Positions 52,025-64,000 of a stretch of 64,000 nucleotides of DNA are shown piece by piece. The translations under genes were made by a program, and so were the position numbers. The stretch lies in assembly GCA_024699855.1 (NCBI GenBank), contig JAMPIQ010000001.1:6014001-6078000 (forward strand), in the 5' to 3' direction. The stretch's first letter is position 1. Every line of letters starts with the position of its first letter. The stretch comes from Aphelenchoides besseyi. Lineage: Eukaryota; Nematoda; Chromadorea; Rhabditida; Aphelenchoididae. A model generated the notes under the pieces. It saw only the letters and a list, made by a program, of their open reading frames with translations. It did no database searches and was not told the DNA's origin.

Positions 52025-55000
52025 ATGTTGCCGAGAATAAACGTCGAGAGAACGAGAACATCGCTGCTTCTTGTCTTAACGGTAAGTCGCGATGATTGAC
52101 AGCTTGGAGCTTCAGATATTTTCAGCTTTTTATCCAATCAGTCAGCTCGGAACGCTGCGATCCGAAGCTTTTCATCAAGAAAGAGAATCAGGAGTCTCGT
52201 TCGTCCTATTTCTACTGCAACACAGATGGGTAAGTTAAAGAGATTTTATGTTTACAACAACAAGTTACATTACAACAAAACAGCAATTTAATTTCAAAGA
52301 TCAGAAAACCAACTGTTTTCGTAGTCCTGGCGCTGAAAATTGAAGGGGTTGAATTTGTTGGCGTTGCTTTCACTTACCGAATAGCGTTCGCGAGCTGCTG
52401 GCGCCAAGTTGATTTGTTTCTCCAACGACGAGCACAAGCGCATCAGGACCTGCGACAGCTCGGACATGATCGCGGCCTGGAACGTTGAAATTGGAGCGAA
52501 GAGAGTGGAGAACTTACCGAGCGATTCGACTGAAGAACCAGCTTACAAATTGTTTCGTTCGAGTTGTCGAAATGGCGAACGAATTTCTCGAGCGTGTCCA
52601 AGATTTTGTGTGAATCTTCGATTTCCAACTCAACACTCATCTGCTCCTCATCGCTATCGCTGCCATCGATCAACGAGCAACTGGAGCAGTTCGAAGCTTC
52701 CGACTCGTTACTTTCGCTTTCCGTTTGTCGAGCGGTCGATCTCTCCATGAGGGCGGTAACGACGCTGGAAAGTTGGGATTAAAGAAGTGAAATCGTCGGA
52801 CCTACAAAAATAAAACTTCGGCCAACAACGTGATGAAGAGGTTACGTTCGATTTTGATCTTTCGAACATGATTGAAGTTTTGCAATTGGCTTCCGCACAT
52901 TTCCGACTTGAAATCGATCGTGTCGATTTGAACGAACGTTCCGATCATCAGCGCCGTGAGTACAAGGCCGAATTCCAACCAAACGAAACGAAGAACGTAC
53001 GAAACGTAGAAGTTGAGTGAGTAGTGGAGACGGAATCCGGTGACGAAAAGTGCAAACGCAACGATCATTTCCATTATGATAAACAGTCCAATCAGATTCC
53101 AAATGGTATCGTCACGCATCGACAAATCGTTGAAGAACTCCCACAAACTTTGAAGATGTTCCATTGACTCTTCCAAAGCGCAATAAACACCCGACCACAT
53201 TTCGCAAACACAAAAACGAAAAATGAAAACGCGAATTCATTTCAGCACTTTGGCAAAACGCGACTGTCCAAGTGGGAAAGTGTTCAATCGAGATTCACGT
53301 GATTGCGAATATCCGCCGGATAGTTTGGTCACGAAGCCACCGAAGATGCCGGTGAACGACGATCCATTTCTTCAACCGCAGTTTCAAGCACCGGGTAAAC
53401 ATTTTGAACTGAGTAGACGTTACATTTTGGTCTTACAGATGACATTTGTAATGGTGGAGTTCCGTTGACGAAGTTGGGTGCTCCGGTTGCTTGTAATCCG
53501 CAGATCTCTAGTTGTCCAGATGGTTGGTTTTAATTTCGAAAAGATTTTAATCGGGAGTTTAGGTTACGCTTGTATCTTATACTCACGCACCGGAACTTCG
53601 TATTGCTGTCAGACGATCATTGAACCGAGTGTTCAGGACGGAATTCTTTGTGCCGGCAATCAGGTCACGTATTTCGAGCCGTTAACTGGTGTACCAAAAA
53701 CCTGTGCCTTAACGTCGCCAAGTACTTGTCCTGTCGGTTTCGGTTGCAATCTGGTTGGCGGTAGTTTGACTCGGTGTTGCGGAAAAGATTTCGGTTGTCC
53801 ATTGAATAGCGCCGGATTTGTGAACCCGAATACCGGCTCTCATGTTCAGTGCAATGTTGCCGATCCAACGTGAGTTCCAAGTGTTTGCTTTCGTCATTGG
53901 ATTTTTAGTTCATGTCCTAACGGTTTCATTTGTATGCGAAGTTCGATGTTCAGTCAAGCGGTTTGCTGCTCCGATACTTCGGTTTCACGAACTGGTAAGT
54001 TTCGTTTGGACTTACGATTTGATTTTGACGTTTAGATGTTTGTGGTGGTGATTCGCCGTTGGCATCACCGAATCCATGTTCCGCAATTTCGCCATGTCCC
54101 GGCGGTTATAACTGTCGAAATGGTCGGTGTTGTCCGGCTAAAGGAATGTGTCCGACCGGTTCACCGTTGGGTGGTTTGACATCGTGTTCACCGAACAATC
54201 CATGTCCGAACAACTACCAATGTGTGACCAACAATGGCGCTCAGTATTGTTGTCCGGCTCCCGAACATGTTTGCGGCCTGCCTAAGGATTCGGGACGACC
54301 GTGCGAGCAGCGAGTTGCCGCCGTTGCTCGTTACTATTTCGACGTGACCACCGGCTCATGTCGTGCCTTTCAATATTCACAATGCGGTGGTAATGCGAAC
54401 AATTTCGACTCCTTGGATCAATGTCAAGGTTTCTGCTTGGAATCGCAATGTCCAGTTGGTAGCGGATTGAAAGCCGGGCCCTCGATGGCGACTTGTCAAC
54501 CGGGTAGTTCTGATTCGTGTCCAATGCATTATAATTGCATGCAACCACTTTTCGGAATGAATTACGTTTGTTGTTCGAACAAAGGCAAGTTATAATTTTG
54601 AATCTGTTTGATTTCTTTGTTCAGAGTCTATTTGTCGTGATAGTCCGTCAGCTGGAACCGCGTGTTTCGGTTCTCATTTGACTATTCAACGCTATCGTTT
54701 GAATCCCGACAATGGACAATGTGAACCGTTCCAATACTACGGTTAGATTTTGCTGAAAACGTACACTAATTAGCTTCTTAGGTTGTCATGGATCGTCAAA
54801 CAACTTCATCACGAAACAAGAATGCCAAGCGGCTTGTCAACCAACGAGTCAAACTGGTGAGTGTGTTTTGACGTTTTTATTTACATGTTCATTTTTTAGC
54901 GTGTAATGGAGTTGCACCGATGAGCGACGATAACGGCGATTACGTGAAACGTTGTGCTGCTAATGTTCCTTGTCCGAAAGGTTCGTGGTGTAACACTCGT

Positions 55001-58000
55001 GGTTATTGCTGTCCACATGCCGAGACATCTTGTAATGCGCCGAAATCAATTGGACACACATGTTTGACTGAGAAACCGGGAACATATTGGTACTACGATT
55101 CAGCGACTGATGTTTGTTTGCCATTCGCTTATAGCGGTGTGAATCAATTGAGTTCTTTTGATTACGTTCGGGTTTAAGGTTGTGGTGGAACTACGAATCG
55201 ATTTACCGATCGATCGGCTTGTGAACAACAGTGCATCAACAAACTCGGCGAATGTCCGCGTGGTATGGCACCTTTTTTAACGCCGAGTGGAGCTCAAGTG
55301 AATTTACGAATCGACAAATGAGATTGAACTTAATTTTTAGCGTTGCAATCCGCACATCTCGACTGCTTGTCCCGAAGGAACATCGTGTGTTAAGTCGAGT
55401 ACCGGCGAAGACATTTGTTGCTCATCCACGGCTCAATGTCCAACCAATCGTTTGCCGTACATAATTCCCGGTTCGGATTCTCATGTCGCTTGTCTACCCG
55501 ATGATGACAATTGCCCACAAGGTTTTCAATGTGTTCAGAGCGGGTACCTTTCTTTTCGTTAATATTATTTACGAGAGTAATTTGTAGCACAGTTCAAGGC
55601 TTCTATATGTGCTGTTCGGGTCATGGTCGCCGTTTGAGTGCGCTGAGTGTGTTGAAAGCGGTTCAAGGCGTTCAAATGCACGCGCCGAAATGCCCATCGG
55701 GTCTTCAATCAAATGGTCAACGTTGTACGGTGAACGAAATCGAGAGTTGTCCCACCGGCTACTTGTGTTTGGGTAACGGTTTGCGAGGAGTTTGTTGTAA
55801 GACGCAACCGAAATGTCAAAAGAAGCGTCGACCCTATTACATTGCGAAGAAACAGGTTTTGACTTGCGGCGACGATGAATCGGGATGTCCACGCGGATCG
55901 GTTTGTACGGCATCGACACTCGAAGGCGTCGATATTTGCTGTATTCGCGGGACACCAACGGTCACTTACTCGAAGGTCCCGAAAGTTGTGCCAAAATGTA
56001 AAGATGGTTCGTTCCCGTATTTCGCTTTGGGAAGTCGAGTTGCTCAACAATGTTCGGCGGATCGAGACGATGAATGTCCGGAGGAGTTCGAGTGCGATAT
56101 GGCAAGTGATGAGAACTTCTACTGCTGTCCGGCTTGGGACAAATGTCCCGGCGATTCGACACCGTTCCTCATCGAAGGAAGTCGAAAGCCTCTGGGGTAT
56201 GCTTTGAACTTGTTGTTCGATAACTGATCGTATTTCAGATGCAATTGGGCCATCGGTAAGAATTGTTCACATTTAAAGACGAGCGCTTGCTCATCTAAAA
56301 GCCTTTTCTTCTAATCAAAAAGCAAATGTTTGACTTTAAATGTAAACAATTCTTTCAGGTAATTGTCCGTCTGGTTACACGTAAGCTGTTTCGATTAAGA
56401 TGCCTCCATATTAACGGAAGCTTTTAGATGTGAAGGATCGGTTGATCGTGCCATCTGTTGCAAAGGTCGTCCATCATCGGCTCAATGTCCGACCGGTCAG
56501 ACACCGTTCCTCTACGCGAAACGACCGTTGGTTTGTCCACCCGGTAAAAAATCCTGTCCAAATGGTTACGATTGTGTTCCGGCACGAAACGGCGGGATTT
56601 CGATTTGTTGTTCAAGTGTCGATCATCAGACACCCGAATGTGTACATGGTTACGGTTATTATGATCCTGGCAAGTTATTCGACAATCAAATGTGAAAACT
56701 GAAGGGTTTTTAGTTACGAACAGAAACCAAATTTGCGATCCTCAACTTAACACTTGTCCAGCAGGTCATACGTGTACACGAAGTACGATGGCGCATGTGC
56801 ATGTTTGTTGTACGAACAATCAAGACAGCCGTTTCGATGGCTATTGTCCACCCGGCCAAGTTCCATTGACGAGTCCGAACTCCCTTGAGCCTCCAACCTG
56901 TCACATGGTATTATTCAATAGGTTTCGGTTAATCATCGGAACTTTTTAGGTTCATAGTCCATGTCCAACTTCAGCCGCCTATCAGTGTGTCTACTCGGCC
57001 GAGAAACAGAATTCGTATTGTTGTGCTCCAGTCGATACGACAGCACTGAGTCGTTATGGTCTTCGACATTATCATCAACACAAAACAAACGGTCTGAGCC
57101 CGTACAACTCAACACCAAATCCATATGGGCCGCGTGAGTTTGGATCCATGATCTTAACCGCTGCCACCGGTCAAACGAAACCAATGTTGTTAATTGGAGG
57201 TTGGGAATTGTGTTTGAAAAGGGTTTGCGTGTGCTTGACATTGTGGTGGCGGTTAAGACTGTCGCTTTTGGCTGCTTAACTCTTTCGATTTAAGTTCCAG
57301 AAGTTCGTGGACCTCAACAACCGTTACAAATTTTGACCGTTCCACCGTCAAATATGATTCCGCAGAATACCGGTTTTCCGATGGGTCAACAGTTAGGTCA
57401 ACAAGTAGCCACTAGTTTGGGCTTAAATGCAAACAATTTGGGTCAAGTGAGTTGTGGGAAGACTGACAATTGACATACGAAACTTTTAGGTTAGCAATCA
57501 GAACTTCGCCCAACTACCAAATGCCGCTCACATTGTTGCATCGTGTCCGCCGTGGTCGAAACCGTTGTTGAACATGCAAACCAAAACAGCACAAACCTGT
57601 TCGACTTGGAATCGATGTCCGAACGGATTCACGTGTTACTCTAATCATCCGGATGGTCGTAACGCTCAATGTTGCACCACCGTTCCGTTGGATAATCAGG
57701 TCGTTTTTCGTGCAAATCCTCAACTTGTGGCTCAAGCGTCCGCATCCGAACAGCCGGCAGCTCAGCAGCTGCCACAATTGGCGTACGCACCTCCACAAAC
57801 TCAGGAACCCGGTGCTGGTGTCATGGACGAAGCGAATCAACAGACCGCAAACAACTCAACTTCTTCGCAACAACACTCGGAACCACGAAATGTTTCGGCG
57901 GTTGTTGTTCCTTCGTTGGCTTTGCCAATGAACGTCACTTTGATTCGCTGTCCATTGGGTACCGTGAACATAAGTGGAGTGTGTAAACGAAGTGAGTTTC

Positions 58001-58726
58001 TTGAGATTTCGTTTTTAAACTCCCTATTGTTTAGTGTTTTTTGTTGGACAACACGGCTGTGAGAACGATCAGCAATGCAATCAGCGAACGAATGGAACAA
58101 TTTGTACGAAAGGTTATTGCAGTTGTACGGAAGGCAAATTGATCCACGAGTCGAAATGCGTTCAACAATGTCCGGAAGGCTTTTTGAACATTGCATCGCG
58201 TTGTCACGACCTTACAACGATCGTTTTCATGGATTCGGTCGACGATCGTGCGAACGGAACGATTGGTGGTTTTTGTTTGGAAACGGTGATTCGTGAGGAA
58301 CAATGCAATGTCGAAAACGCATATTGTAACGAACGATCGATCACTTGTCAATGTAAACCGGGATACGAACTGCAGATGAACTTCGAAGATCGAGACGATA
58401 AGGTGAACTGAAAAACTTTGGTTTGGTTTATTCGATCGTGTTTTCAGGGCACTTGCGTTGAAATGGCCGGAAGCAAGTTTTCGGGCCTTGCGGCTAAAGA
58501 TTCGTTAAACGATGAGATGCTGGACGACGATGTGGCACCAATCGAGCACGTCTTCTACGTGATCGACGGTGCTGCCCAACAGCCGGCTGCCGATCCCGCC
58601 GCCGTGGAGTCGAGTTCCGGAATCGAACCGTTGGATTTGAACGCAACACTGAACGACACGTCGATTCACGTTCGAGCGTCGAACGATGATGCGGGAACGG
58701 CAGTAGAGATTTTAACGAAAGTTTAA
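52025..58726 (+). CDS. Giant secreted CBM14/Kunitz/Cys-repeat (lustrin-type) protein
   Basis: More than 20 exons. Exon 1 52025-52081 and exon 2 52126-52229 give a signal peptide (TSLLLVLTLFIQSVSS) and the first half of a chitin-binding CBM14-like module, completed in exon 3 (53246-53394: DCPSGKVFNRDSRDCEYPPD). Then follow many units of the type C-P-x-G-(Y/F)-x-C...CC. Three Kunitz domains lie near 54270-54440 (FQYSQCGGNANNFDSLDQC), 54630-54840 and 55030-55240 (FAYSGCGGTTNRFTDRSAC). A Pro/Gln-rich region (57300-57900) and an EB-type module (CENDQQCNQ..., 58060-58180) precede the acidic C-terminus. Two introns use GC donors. Intron 2 is about 1 kb and hosts a gene on the other strand. A role in cuticle or egg-shell matrix and protease inhibition is expected from the family. 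Confidence 0.88.
52294..53200 (-). CDS. Multi-pass membrane protein nested in an intron
   Basis: Four exons: 53200-52806, 52764-52518, 52476-52378, 52332-52294; about 259 aa, all junctions in frame. Hydrophobic segments are IWNLIGLFIIMEMIVAFALF, YVLRFVWLEFGLVLTALMIG and LFITLLAEVLFFVVTALM, giving three or four membrane spans. An acidic Ser-rich loop (SDSDEEQMSVELEIED) and a helical C-terminus follow. It lies entirely within intron 2 of the giant Kunitz gene, on the opposite strand. I do not recognise the family. Confidence 0.65.
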
Positions 58727-58840
58727 AATCGTTTCCTATTGTACATATACACGTTGCAAAAACTCCGAGAGATTCCAATTGTACAGACAAAACTACTCAA
58801 TTTTGTTTACGCTAATAAATTATTTCAACCATAAGGTTTG

Positions 58841-60165
58841 ATGGAATTTGGGCGCGCTAATTACACCGCTGAACAGCGGGAGCACTCGAATTCCATCGGG
58901 AGATCAAAAGTCAATGGGTGGCCATTGGTCCGCAAAAGGTGGACGCCACTTTTGGACATACGAGTGGCTACCAGTCGTCTTGGCCTTCCATGCAGATTAA
59001 CAACAGCATACCTTCGGACGTGTCGGCTTTTTGGAATGACAAAAAACACGGTGTGGGCAAGATTTGAAGTTGACGTAGATTCGAAATGGAGTTTGTACGC
59101 CGATCGTTTTTTCACTTTCTATTCCGATCCCAACATCTGGCTTGTGGATGTGCACAGTCAAGAGCGAAAGTGAGATTTGATTGTTGATATGATTGATGAG
59201 CCTTTTAGATGCTTTCAAATTGATTTCAATAGTTGCAAACTACCATGTTATTTCGACAAGTTTCCTCACACGTTGGAGAGAACGATTCTTCAAGTGGACG
59301 ATTATACGGTTGTTATCATTGAGTATTCCGAAAACAATACGAACGCATGGAAAGGTGTCATAGTGTTAAAGTTGGATTATAAGAACTGGGTTGCTTATGT
59401 CGAACGTAACTACAAGTTTACTCGGGAATTAAACAGCGTTTTTTTGTTGCGATTTGCTCATTCGACAGCCAGCTTCGGTTCTTATACGAACGATAATCGT
59501 TCGGGATACAAGTTTGCTTCTGTCATTTACATCTACACAATCACGGATTCGGAGATGAAAATCAAAAGAATCGAACTGCGACCGGATGGTCTACAAGTGA
59601 TTGGCCATAACAACGGGTATCTTTTTGGCTTCTCATCCGTTGATGGTGGTGAGCAACTTCGAAACAGAGAATGTGATCTACGGAAGTTGATTCAAATTAA
59701 CGAGGACACCAACGAACAAACTGAACTTGTACTTCAGATGTGTGATATGACGATTGGAAATGATGGAGGAGTTAGTGTTGCAGTTAAATTGGATTCACTC
59801 ATCTTTTTGCAGCGATCCCATGAAATGGTTTTGGTTGGAAAAACGTTGGTATTACAACGATCTTACTACAAGAACTACGACTCATTTGTTTGTTTCTTTA
59901 TTTTAAATTTGGACGTCTTGAAGTGGCAAAAAATGGAAATGAAATTTCAACCGACTACTCACTTCTTCATTACTGACTATGATAACATTTTGTTCGTGAA
60001 GACACGCCAAGCCAACTACGGCAAATGTATGGACACTTATTATCGTTTCGTAGTCAAGTAGGTAGCCAACGGTTTTGCTAACTGATTTCTTTCAGCCGTC
60101 CCGTTACACTTTTTGATCTGTGTCTTGTGGCAACCAAATCTAACGATTTCAACTGTCTTTCTTAA
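58841..60165 (+). CDS. Second propeller-like lineage-specific protein
   Basis: Three exons: 58841-59169, 59209-60057, 60096-60165; about 415 aa in the frame chosen. The part from WARFEVDVDSKWSLYADR onward consists of beta-strand blocks ending in aromatic residues, in the style of the gene at 22992-24329 (SHGKNYVVDMFHGTTK versus PNIWLVDVHSQERK at the same exon border, with the same splice phase). The HTH-like N-terminus of that gene is not seen. In exon 1 a second frame also looks coding (AIGPQKVDATFGHTSGYQ, then NNSIPSDVSAFWNDKKHG, then TGA), so the N-terminus may contain a frameshift. The ATG is only about 25 bp after the AATAAA of the giant Kunitz gene. Confidence 0.55.
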
Positions 60166-60366
60166 TCATTTCAATGGCCATTTGCTAATGCAAAAACTCA
60201 ACACGAGAAACTGCGTTGTAATGATCTGTGAAATAAAAGTTGATCTCAGAAAATGTTTTCGAAATTTATAAGTTCTTCTGACCACTAATGTTTGTAACAG
60301 AATTCATCACGTCAACCCAGTGGTAGATAATCTATCGGACAATATTCGATGAAATTTCCGAAATGT

Positions 60367-61032
60367 TTATTTCTTCGAAACAGAAGAGAATTTCTGTAAC
60401 TGAGGTTTGGGCTTGGTTCGACAGAAGAAGTAGATCGACGGCATAGCGAGAAGAAAAAGAACCCAAAAGAAGACGGTTAGCGCAATCAAAACTGAAAGAG
60501 CGATTAGCACATTGATCAACCACTTACCACATTTGATGTTATGGTTGGTCTGGTTCTTGTCGATGAAGTTCAGTCGTTGTTGACGCTCATTTAACCACTT
60601 TTGCATCAGTACGCTAAAGAAAATGAGATCTATAGAATTTATGGACCTACTCCAATTTCGCTGTCATCGCTTCCAACACCATTATGACCTGTTTCTTGAT
60701 TTCAGTTTCCGTACCAAGCGACGTATCAATTCCAGCATCCATTCCTACGAGAGCCATCTCAAATGCTAATTCAACGGAAATTGTTTTGTTATTGGGAGCT
60801 ACGATGTTTCCGTCAATAGTCATATTCTCCAAGTAGTCTTTGATGTCCGCGGGAATAATCGGCTCGTAACCCTTCTCTTGTGCTTTCTTCTGCATTGCGG
60901 CGATTTGAGCTAAAAACAAATCGTTTTAGTAATCGCGTTTCTTTTACAATCGATTAGTGCGTCGTCTTCCTTGGGAATGTCAGCCTTAACGATCAAACCA
61001 AAAATGGTGATTATTAGAAGGAACTTCATCAT
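60367..61032 (-). CDS. Small type I membrane protein, unknown family
   Basis: Four exons: 61032-60948, 60909-60651, 60613-60528, 60491-60367; 184 aa, frame intact. The signal peptide is MMKFLLIITIFGLIVKA. The ectodomain is helical and acidic (IPADIKDYLENMTIDGN with NMT and NKT glycosylation sites). It is followed by QKWLNERQQRLNFIDKNQ, one transmembrane helix (VFFWVLFLLAMPSIYFF) and a Lys-rich tail. No motif is recognised. Confidence 0.65.
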
Positions 61033-61230
61033 CTAAAAACACAATCGAACCGATTAACCTCAGTGGACTTACCGCTGATTTCAAGCCACAAGTGAGAACA
61101 AAAGTCAACTTTCAACCAACTTTTTCGACTGCAGAGAAGCGAATGAGCAGAAAAATGTTGAGGTTTCGAATTTGCATGTTATTGCAATTGAACTGCTATC
61201 AAACTCTCGTAGCTTCCAAAAAATAGTGGA

Positions 61231-61999
61231 ATGTTTTGTTGTGGTTGCTGTAAAACTTCGTGACTTCTTCTGATTGTCGACTTTCCGTCACAAATCAATC
61301 ATCTTCTTTCTCGTCGTTCTGATTGCGCTTCGGGTTCGTGATTCTTCTATCGACGAGATTCAAAAGCCTCGGATATTCGTGCAAAAAGCAAAAAGTTCAT
61401 CAGGATAACAATTCGTTTCGAAACGAAAAGACGATCACTAACCAATCGATTTTTTGTTAAAAGAATTCGATTCAAAACTCTATAAAGCCTTCGTTTTGGA
61501 ACATCAACAAAGTCGCCAAGAAGAGGAGAGATACGCGGTTAAGGTCTACAGAACGGTTAGTTCGGGAGCTTCTGTGCGTTCATTCTGTTTTCAGACCGAA
61601 GAAGAACCTTATCTCAATGTCAAGCAGACCAGTGTAAACGAATCTACCCAGTGAGAATTTAAGCTGATAGTCTTGAGTTAAACCTTGATTTCAGTCATTT
61701 TTTAACTTCTCTTTTTCTTTGCTTCATGTGTTTTGATCAGCTTTTTTGCCTTCTACTGGACGAGTTTGGAACAATCGGGTAACTCTCGGACTGTTGAGTT
61801 GGAAAAAGTTCGTCAAGAGTTTGCAATGATGCAAACTCATAAGGAGATGTTGTTGCAGAATTTGGAGACCCGAAAACAAACCGACAAAGAAACAATCAAG
61901 TTACTTGAAGAGGAGTTGCGGAAGCTCAGAAACCAAGCATGTCATGAAACTTCTAATGCATTTGCTTGGCAATCGGAGACGAACACGAAAAGTTTATAG
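61231..61999 (+). CDS. Coiled-coil membrane protein (start exon uncertain)
   Basis: A Cys-rich start MFCCGCCKTS at 61231 is followed, in another frame, by a transmembrane segment (IIFFLVVLIALRV) and exon frames joined over introns: KFDSKLYKAFVLEHQQSRQE (from 61462), TEEEPYLNVKQTSVNEST (61595-61650), then FFAFYWTSLEQSGNSRTVEL and a coiled coil (KETIKLLEEELRKLRNQ) to TAA at 61997-61999. The architecture of one membrane helix then a coiled coil recalls the gene at 28236-29424. The first two joins are tentative. Confidence 0.45.
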
Positions 62000-62940
62000 A
62001 GCATATCTCTAATATCGTAATTAAAGAAGTCCAGCAGAAACTGTTCGATCAAACTGAATTCACTTTTTCACTTCGACGTCTACTTCCAATTGTGATTATG
62101 GAAATAATCCCATAAGAGCCGTTTACTATTATTCGAAGGAAGATTCCGGCCTTTTAATTTGACCTATATGTCTATTTTTCTAATCCGTTTCGTTTGTGTA
62201 CTTTACTATTACCAACAGAGATCTTATTCGCAAGTCCTCTTTGAAGTTGGAAAAGTTTGTATTCTTTATTTGTGGAGCTCTTTGTTGCTAAGCTCATTTT
62301 GAAGCTCGCTATGTGCATTAAATTGAGTTGTTACAATAAAAGACATTGGACATTCAATTGATTCCGCAACGAAATGACCTCACGACAAGTGGACACACGC
62401 GAAATAGCGCGATAGTGACGCCAAGTGTTTGCGCTTTGACTTGGAACTTTCAACTGTTCAGGTGAAAATAAAAACATCGGATTATTTCGTGGTTTTGATA
62501 CCGATTCAGTAGGGTAAACTCGTTGATTGTGGTCCTTGACGCGTTCACCCACGCCAAATCGAAAACCGAGCCCAAAACCAAAGAGCGAGGTTTATTAGGC
62601 TCAAACAAAACAAAACAAAAAACTGATCGGCAAACCCAAATCGGGGTATTTAAAGGGAGTTGTGGAGTGGGCGCGGAGTGGCTGGAGTAGCCGCCCCTTC
62701 CACCGGTTAACCAACACAAACAAGAACAACTACAAAACATAACATCAGATGGGGCACAAACAACGAACAATAAACTACAGGATCGGATACAACTGAAGTT
62801 TGGGGGCAAAGGATTCGTCTTTAGTTCGCTCGGAGCGACATCCTCTTATTTGAGCGTTCAAAATACTTGACATTCGAACTGAATGTGATCCCGAATTTAC
62901 TCTTGAATTTCGACGAATCATTCGAATCGAAGGGTATTGA
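62000..62940. other. Spacer, possible old element around 62540-62720
   Basis: Minus-strand frames at 62331-62809 are not convincing. A GC-rich patch (GGGCGCGGAGTGGCTGG) next to AT-rich sequence could be part of an LTR, but no partner repeat is seen. Confidence 0.25.
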
Positions 62941-63536
62941 AGTTGCTAATGTACGGGAAAAAGTTGAAGGATAACAGGGTAGTGCATATGATGGATTGGG
63001 ATCGTGGTCGAGAAGTGAAAATGGATGATGCGTTGGAAGGCGGCAAGTACGTGGTTCGTATCCACCAGCAGGTCAGTAACCTCAATAGAAATCTGTTCAC
63101 TCTAGTTTTTAGAAAGATGATCTGGATGCGGAAGAAATCAGTGGTGGCCGGCAAACCGTCACTGATCGAAATCGACTGCGAGTTGTGAAATGATTTCATA
63201 CAATTATCGGCACTTTGCAGTCACTACTTCTATGCGAGATGGATCCTTCTCTTCATTTTGCTCGTCGCGACTGCAATTGGAGTCGTGTTCATGACGGCTT
63301 TTGAATGGAAAAGCGTTCAACTCAACAAAATTCTTTAAGACTATCAATTGCTTCAAAACAAGAACACGGTGCATAATAAGAAATTAGAGGAGCAAATGAT
63401 CGGAACAGAAACTACGCGAAGATGGTCGAAGAGCAGCTACAACATCTTTGCAGCGAAACCAAGAGACTTCAGGGCACAATCAGAAGCCTTCAACACTAAC
63501 GAGATGTCGATTGCCCAAAGCAGAAAGCGCAATTAA
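62941..63536 (+). pseudogene. Truncated copy of the coiled-coil gene at 28.2-29.4 kb
   Basis: 62941-63334 repeat exon 2 (partial), intron 2, exon 3 and the transmembrane segment of that gene almost exactly. The coiled-coil part that follows is different: KIL is followed by TAA (63337-63339), and later frames (KLEEQMIGTETTRR; EEQLQHLCSETKRLQG in another frame) look like a related but diverged coil with a frame change. Exon 1 is absent. This is probably a pseudogene or recombined paralogue. Confidence 0.65.
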
Positions 63537-64000
63537 AATCAAACGTGAAAGTGTTTCCGATTCCGTATCGCGATTATGATGAAAAATCCCAAACTTTTTC
63601 CAATAAGAAACACAAGGCAATCGATCGTCAAGTGGAATTTGTTATGTGGTCCACTATCACAATCAGAATAGAGTGTTCGCTGATCAAAAGTTGGGTACAA
63701 TGATTCCTCGCTTCACTTTGATTGCGACGGCTAGTAGAGGCTTATCGATGCAACCCGAGAGAATAAACGTTCCCTTTGTTGTTCAATTTCGTTTGTTTCT
63801 TGCGAATAAACTCGAGACTTTCAGTCTGCTCCCTTCAAAATGACCATTCACGTCCGAACAGAATCACCACAACATCCGTGGTCTCGACGGTCTTTGAGCG
63901 CAAATTTCGTGAGCAAAAGTTGTGACGGCGAAGAAAAGGAGACGAAATGGCGAGACGCACCTCGTGATTGGCGAGAAAGAAAGTTTTCTCTTTGAAAAAA
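63537..64000. other. Window end, no gene supported
   Basis: A plus-strand frame at 63646-63843 shows no motif. Nothing else is recognised. Confidence 0.3.

Noticed and set aside
62450..62809. 119-codon minus-strand frame as a gene
   Set aside because: Overlaps other open frames, no motif, no intron structure.

Overview
The window looks like nuclear DNA of a nematode. Nearly every gene is cut by very short introns (mostly 38-50 bp) with GTAAGT/GTGAGT donors and TTTCAG/TTTTAG acceptors. The gene families are also typical of nematodes: a divergent nuclear hormone receptor, MATH-BTB, a DEG/ENaC channel, a cathepsin D-like aspartic protease, a very large Kunitz/cysteine-repeat cuticle-type protein, a Gly/Trp-rich peptide precursor and a Tc4/Tc5-like transposon. 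I cannot name the species. All exon models were read by eye from splice signals and reading-frame continuity; nothing was computed or searched.

Layout. 1-14.3 kb is gene-poor. It holds two copies of a small inverted-repeat element, a diverged duplicated segment, a small two-exon gene, a secreted peptide precursor, a two-gene Cys-rich/Kunitz-like cluster (5.3-7.8 kb), a MATH-BTB gene and a UBC-fold gene. 14.3-17.1 kb is a degenerate Ty3/Gypsy remnant whose 3' side runs straight into a NEK-kinase gene fragment. 17.1-29.4 kb carries an aspartic protease, a single-pass membrane protein, RNA polymerase II subunit RPB4, a propeller-like protein with a possible transposase-type HTH, a small membrane protein, a nuclear receptor and a coiled-coil membrane protein. 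29.9-34 kb holds an aspartic-protease homologue without its catalytic motif, a pseudogene of the propeller-like family and a short-chain dehydrogenase. 34.0-39.0 kb is a DEG/ENaC channel whose third intron carries a complete Tc4/Tc5-like transposon. Then follow a vesicular monoamine transporter, a CIMIP2/FAM166-like gene, a damaged GIY-YIG nuclease next to an RTE-type LINE fragment, a tandem-repeat block, a C2H2 zinc-finger gene and a LINE endonuclease fragment. 52.0-58.7 kb is one very large secreted CBM14/Kunitz/Cys-repeat protein with a membrane-protein gene nested antisense in its second intron. The right end has a second propeller-like gene, two small membrane proteins and a partial inverted copy of the coiled-coil gene at 28.2-29.4 kb.

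The genes do not form one pathway. Housekeeping (RPB4), neuronal (VMAT, DEG/ENaC, peptide precursor), extracellular-matrix (Kunitz proteins, proteases) and lineage-specific genes are interspersed with mobile elements at several stages of decay. The most unusual items are the Tc4/Tc5-like element with tRNA-like sequence in both terminal repeats, the two aspartic-protease genes (one with a 13-nt exon carrying the catalytic Asp, one that has lost the motif), the propeller-like family, and coding exons shared between distant genes.
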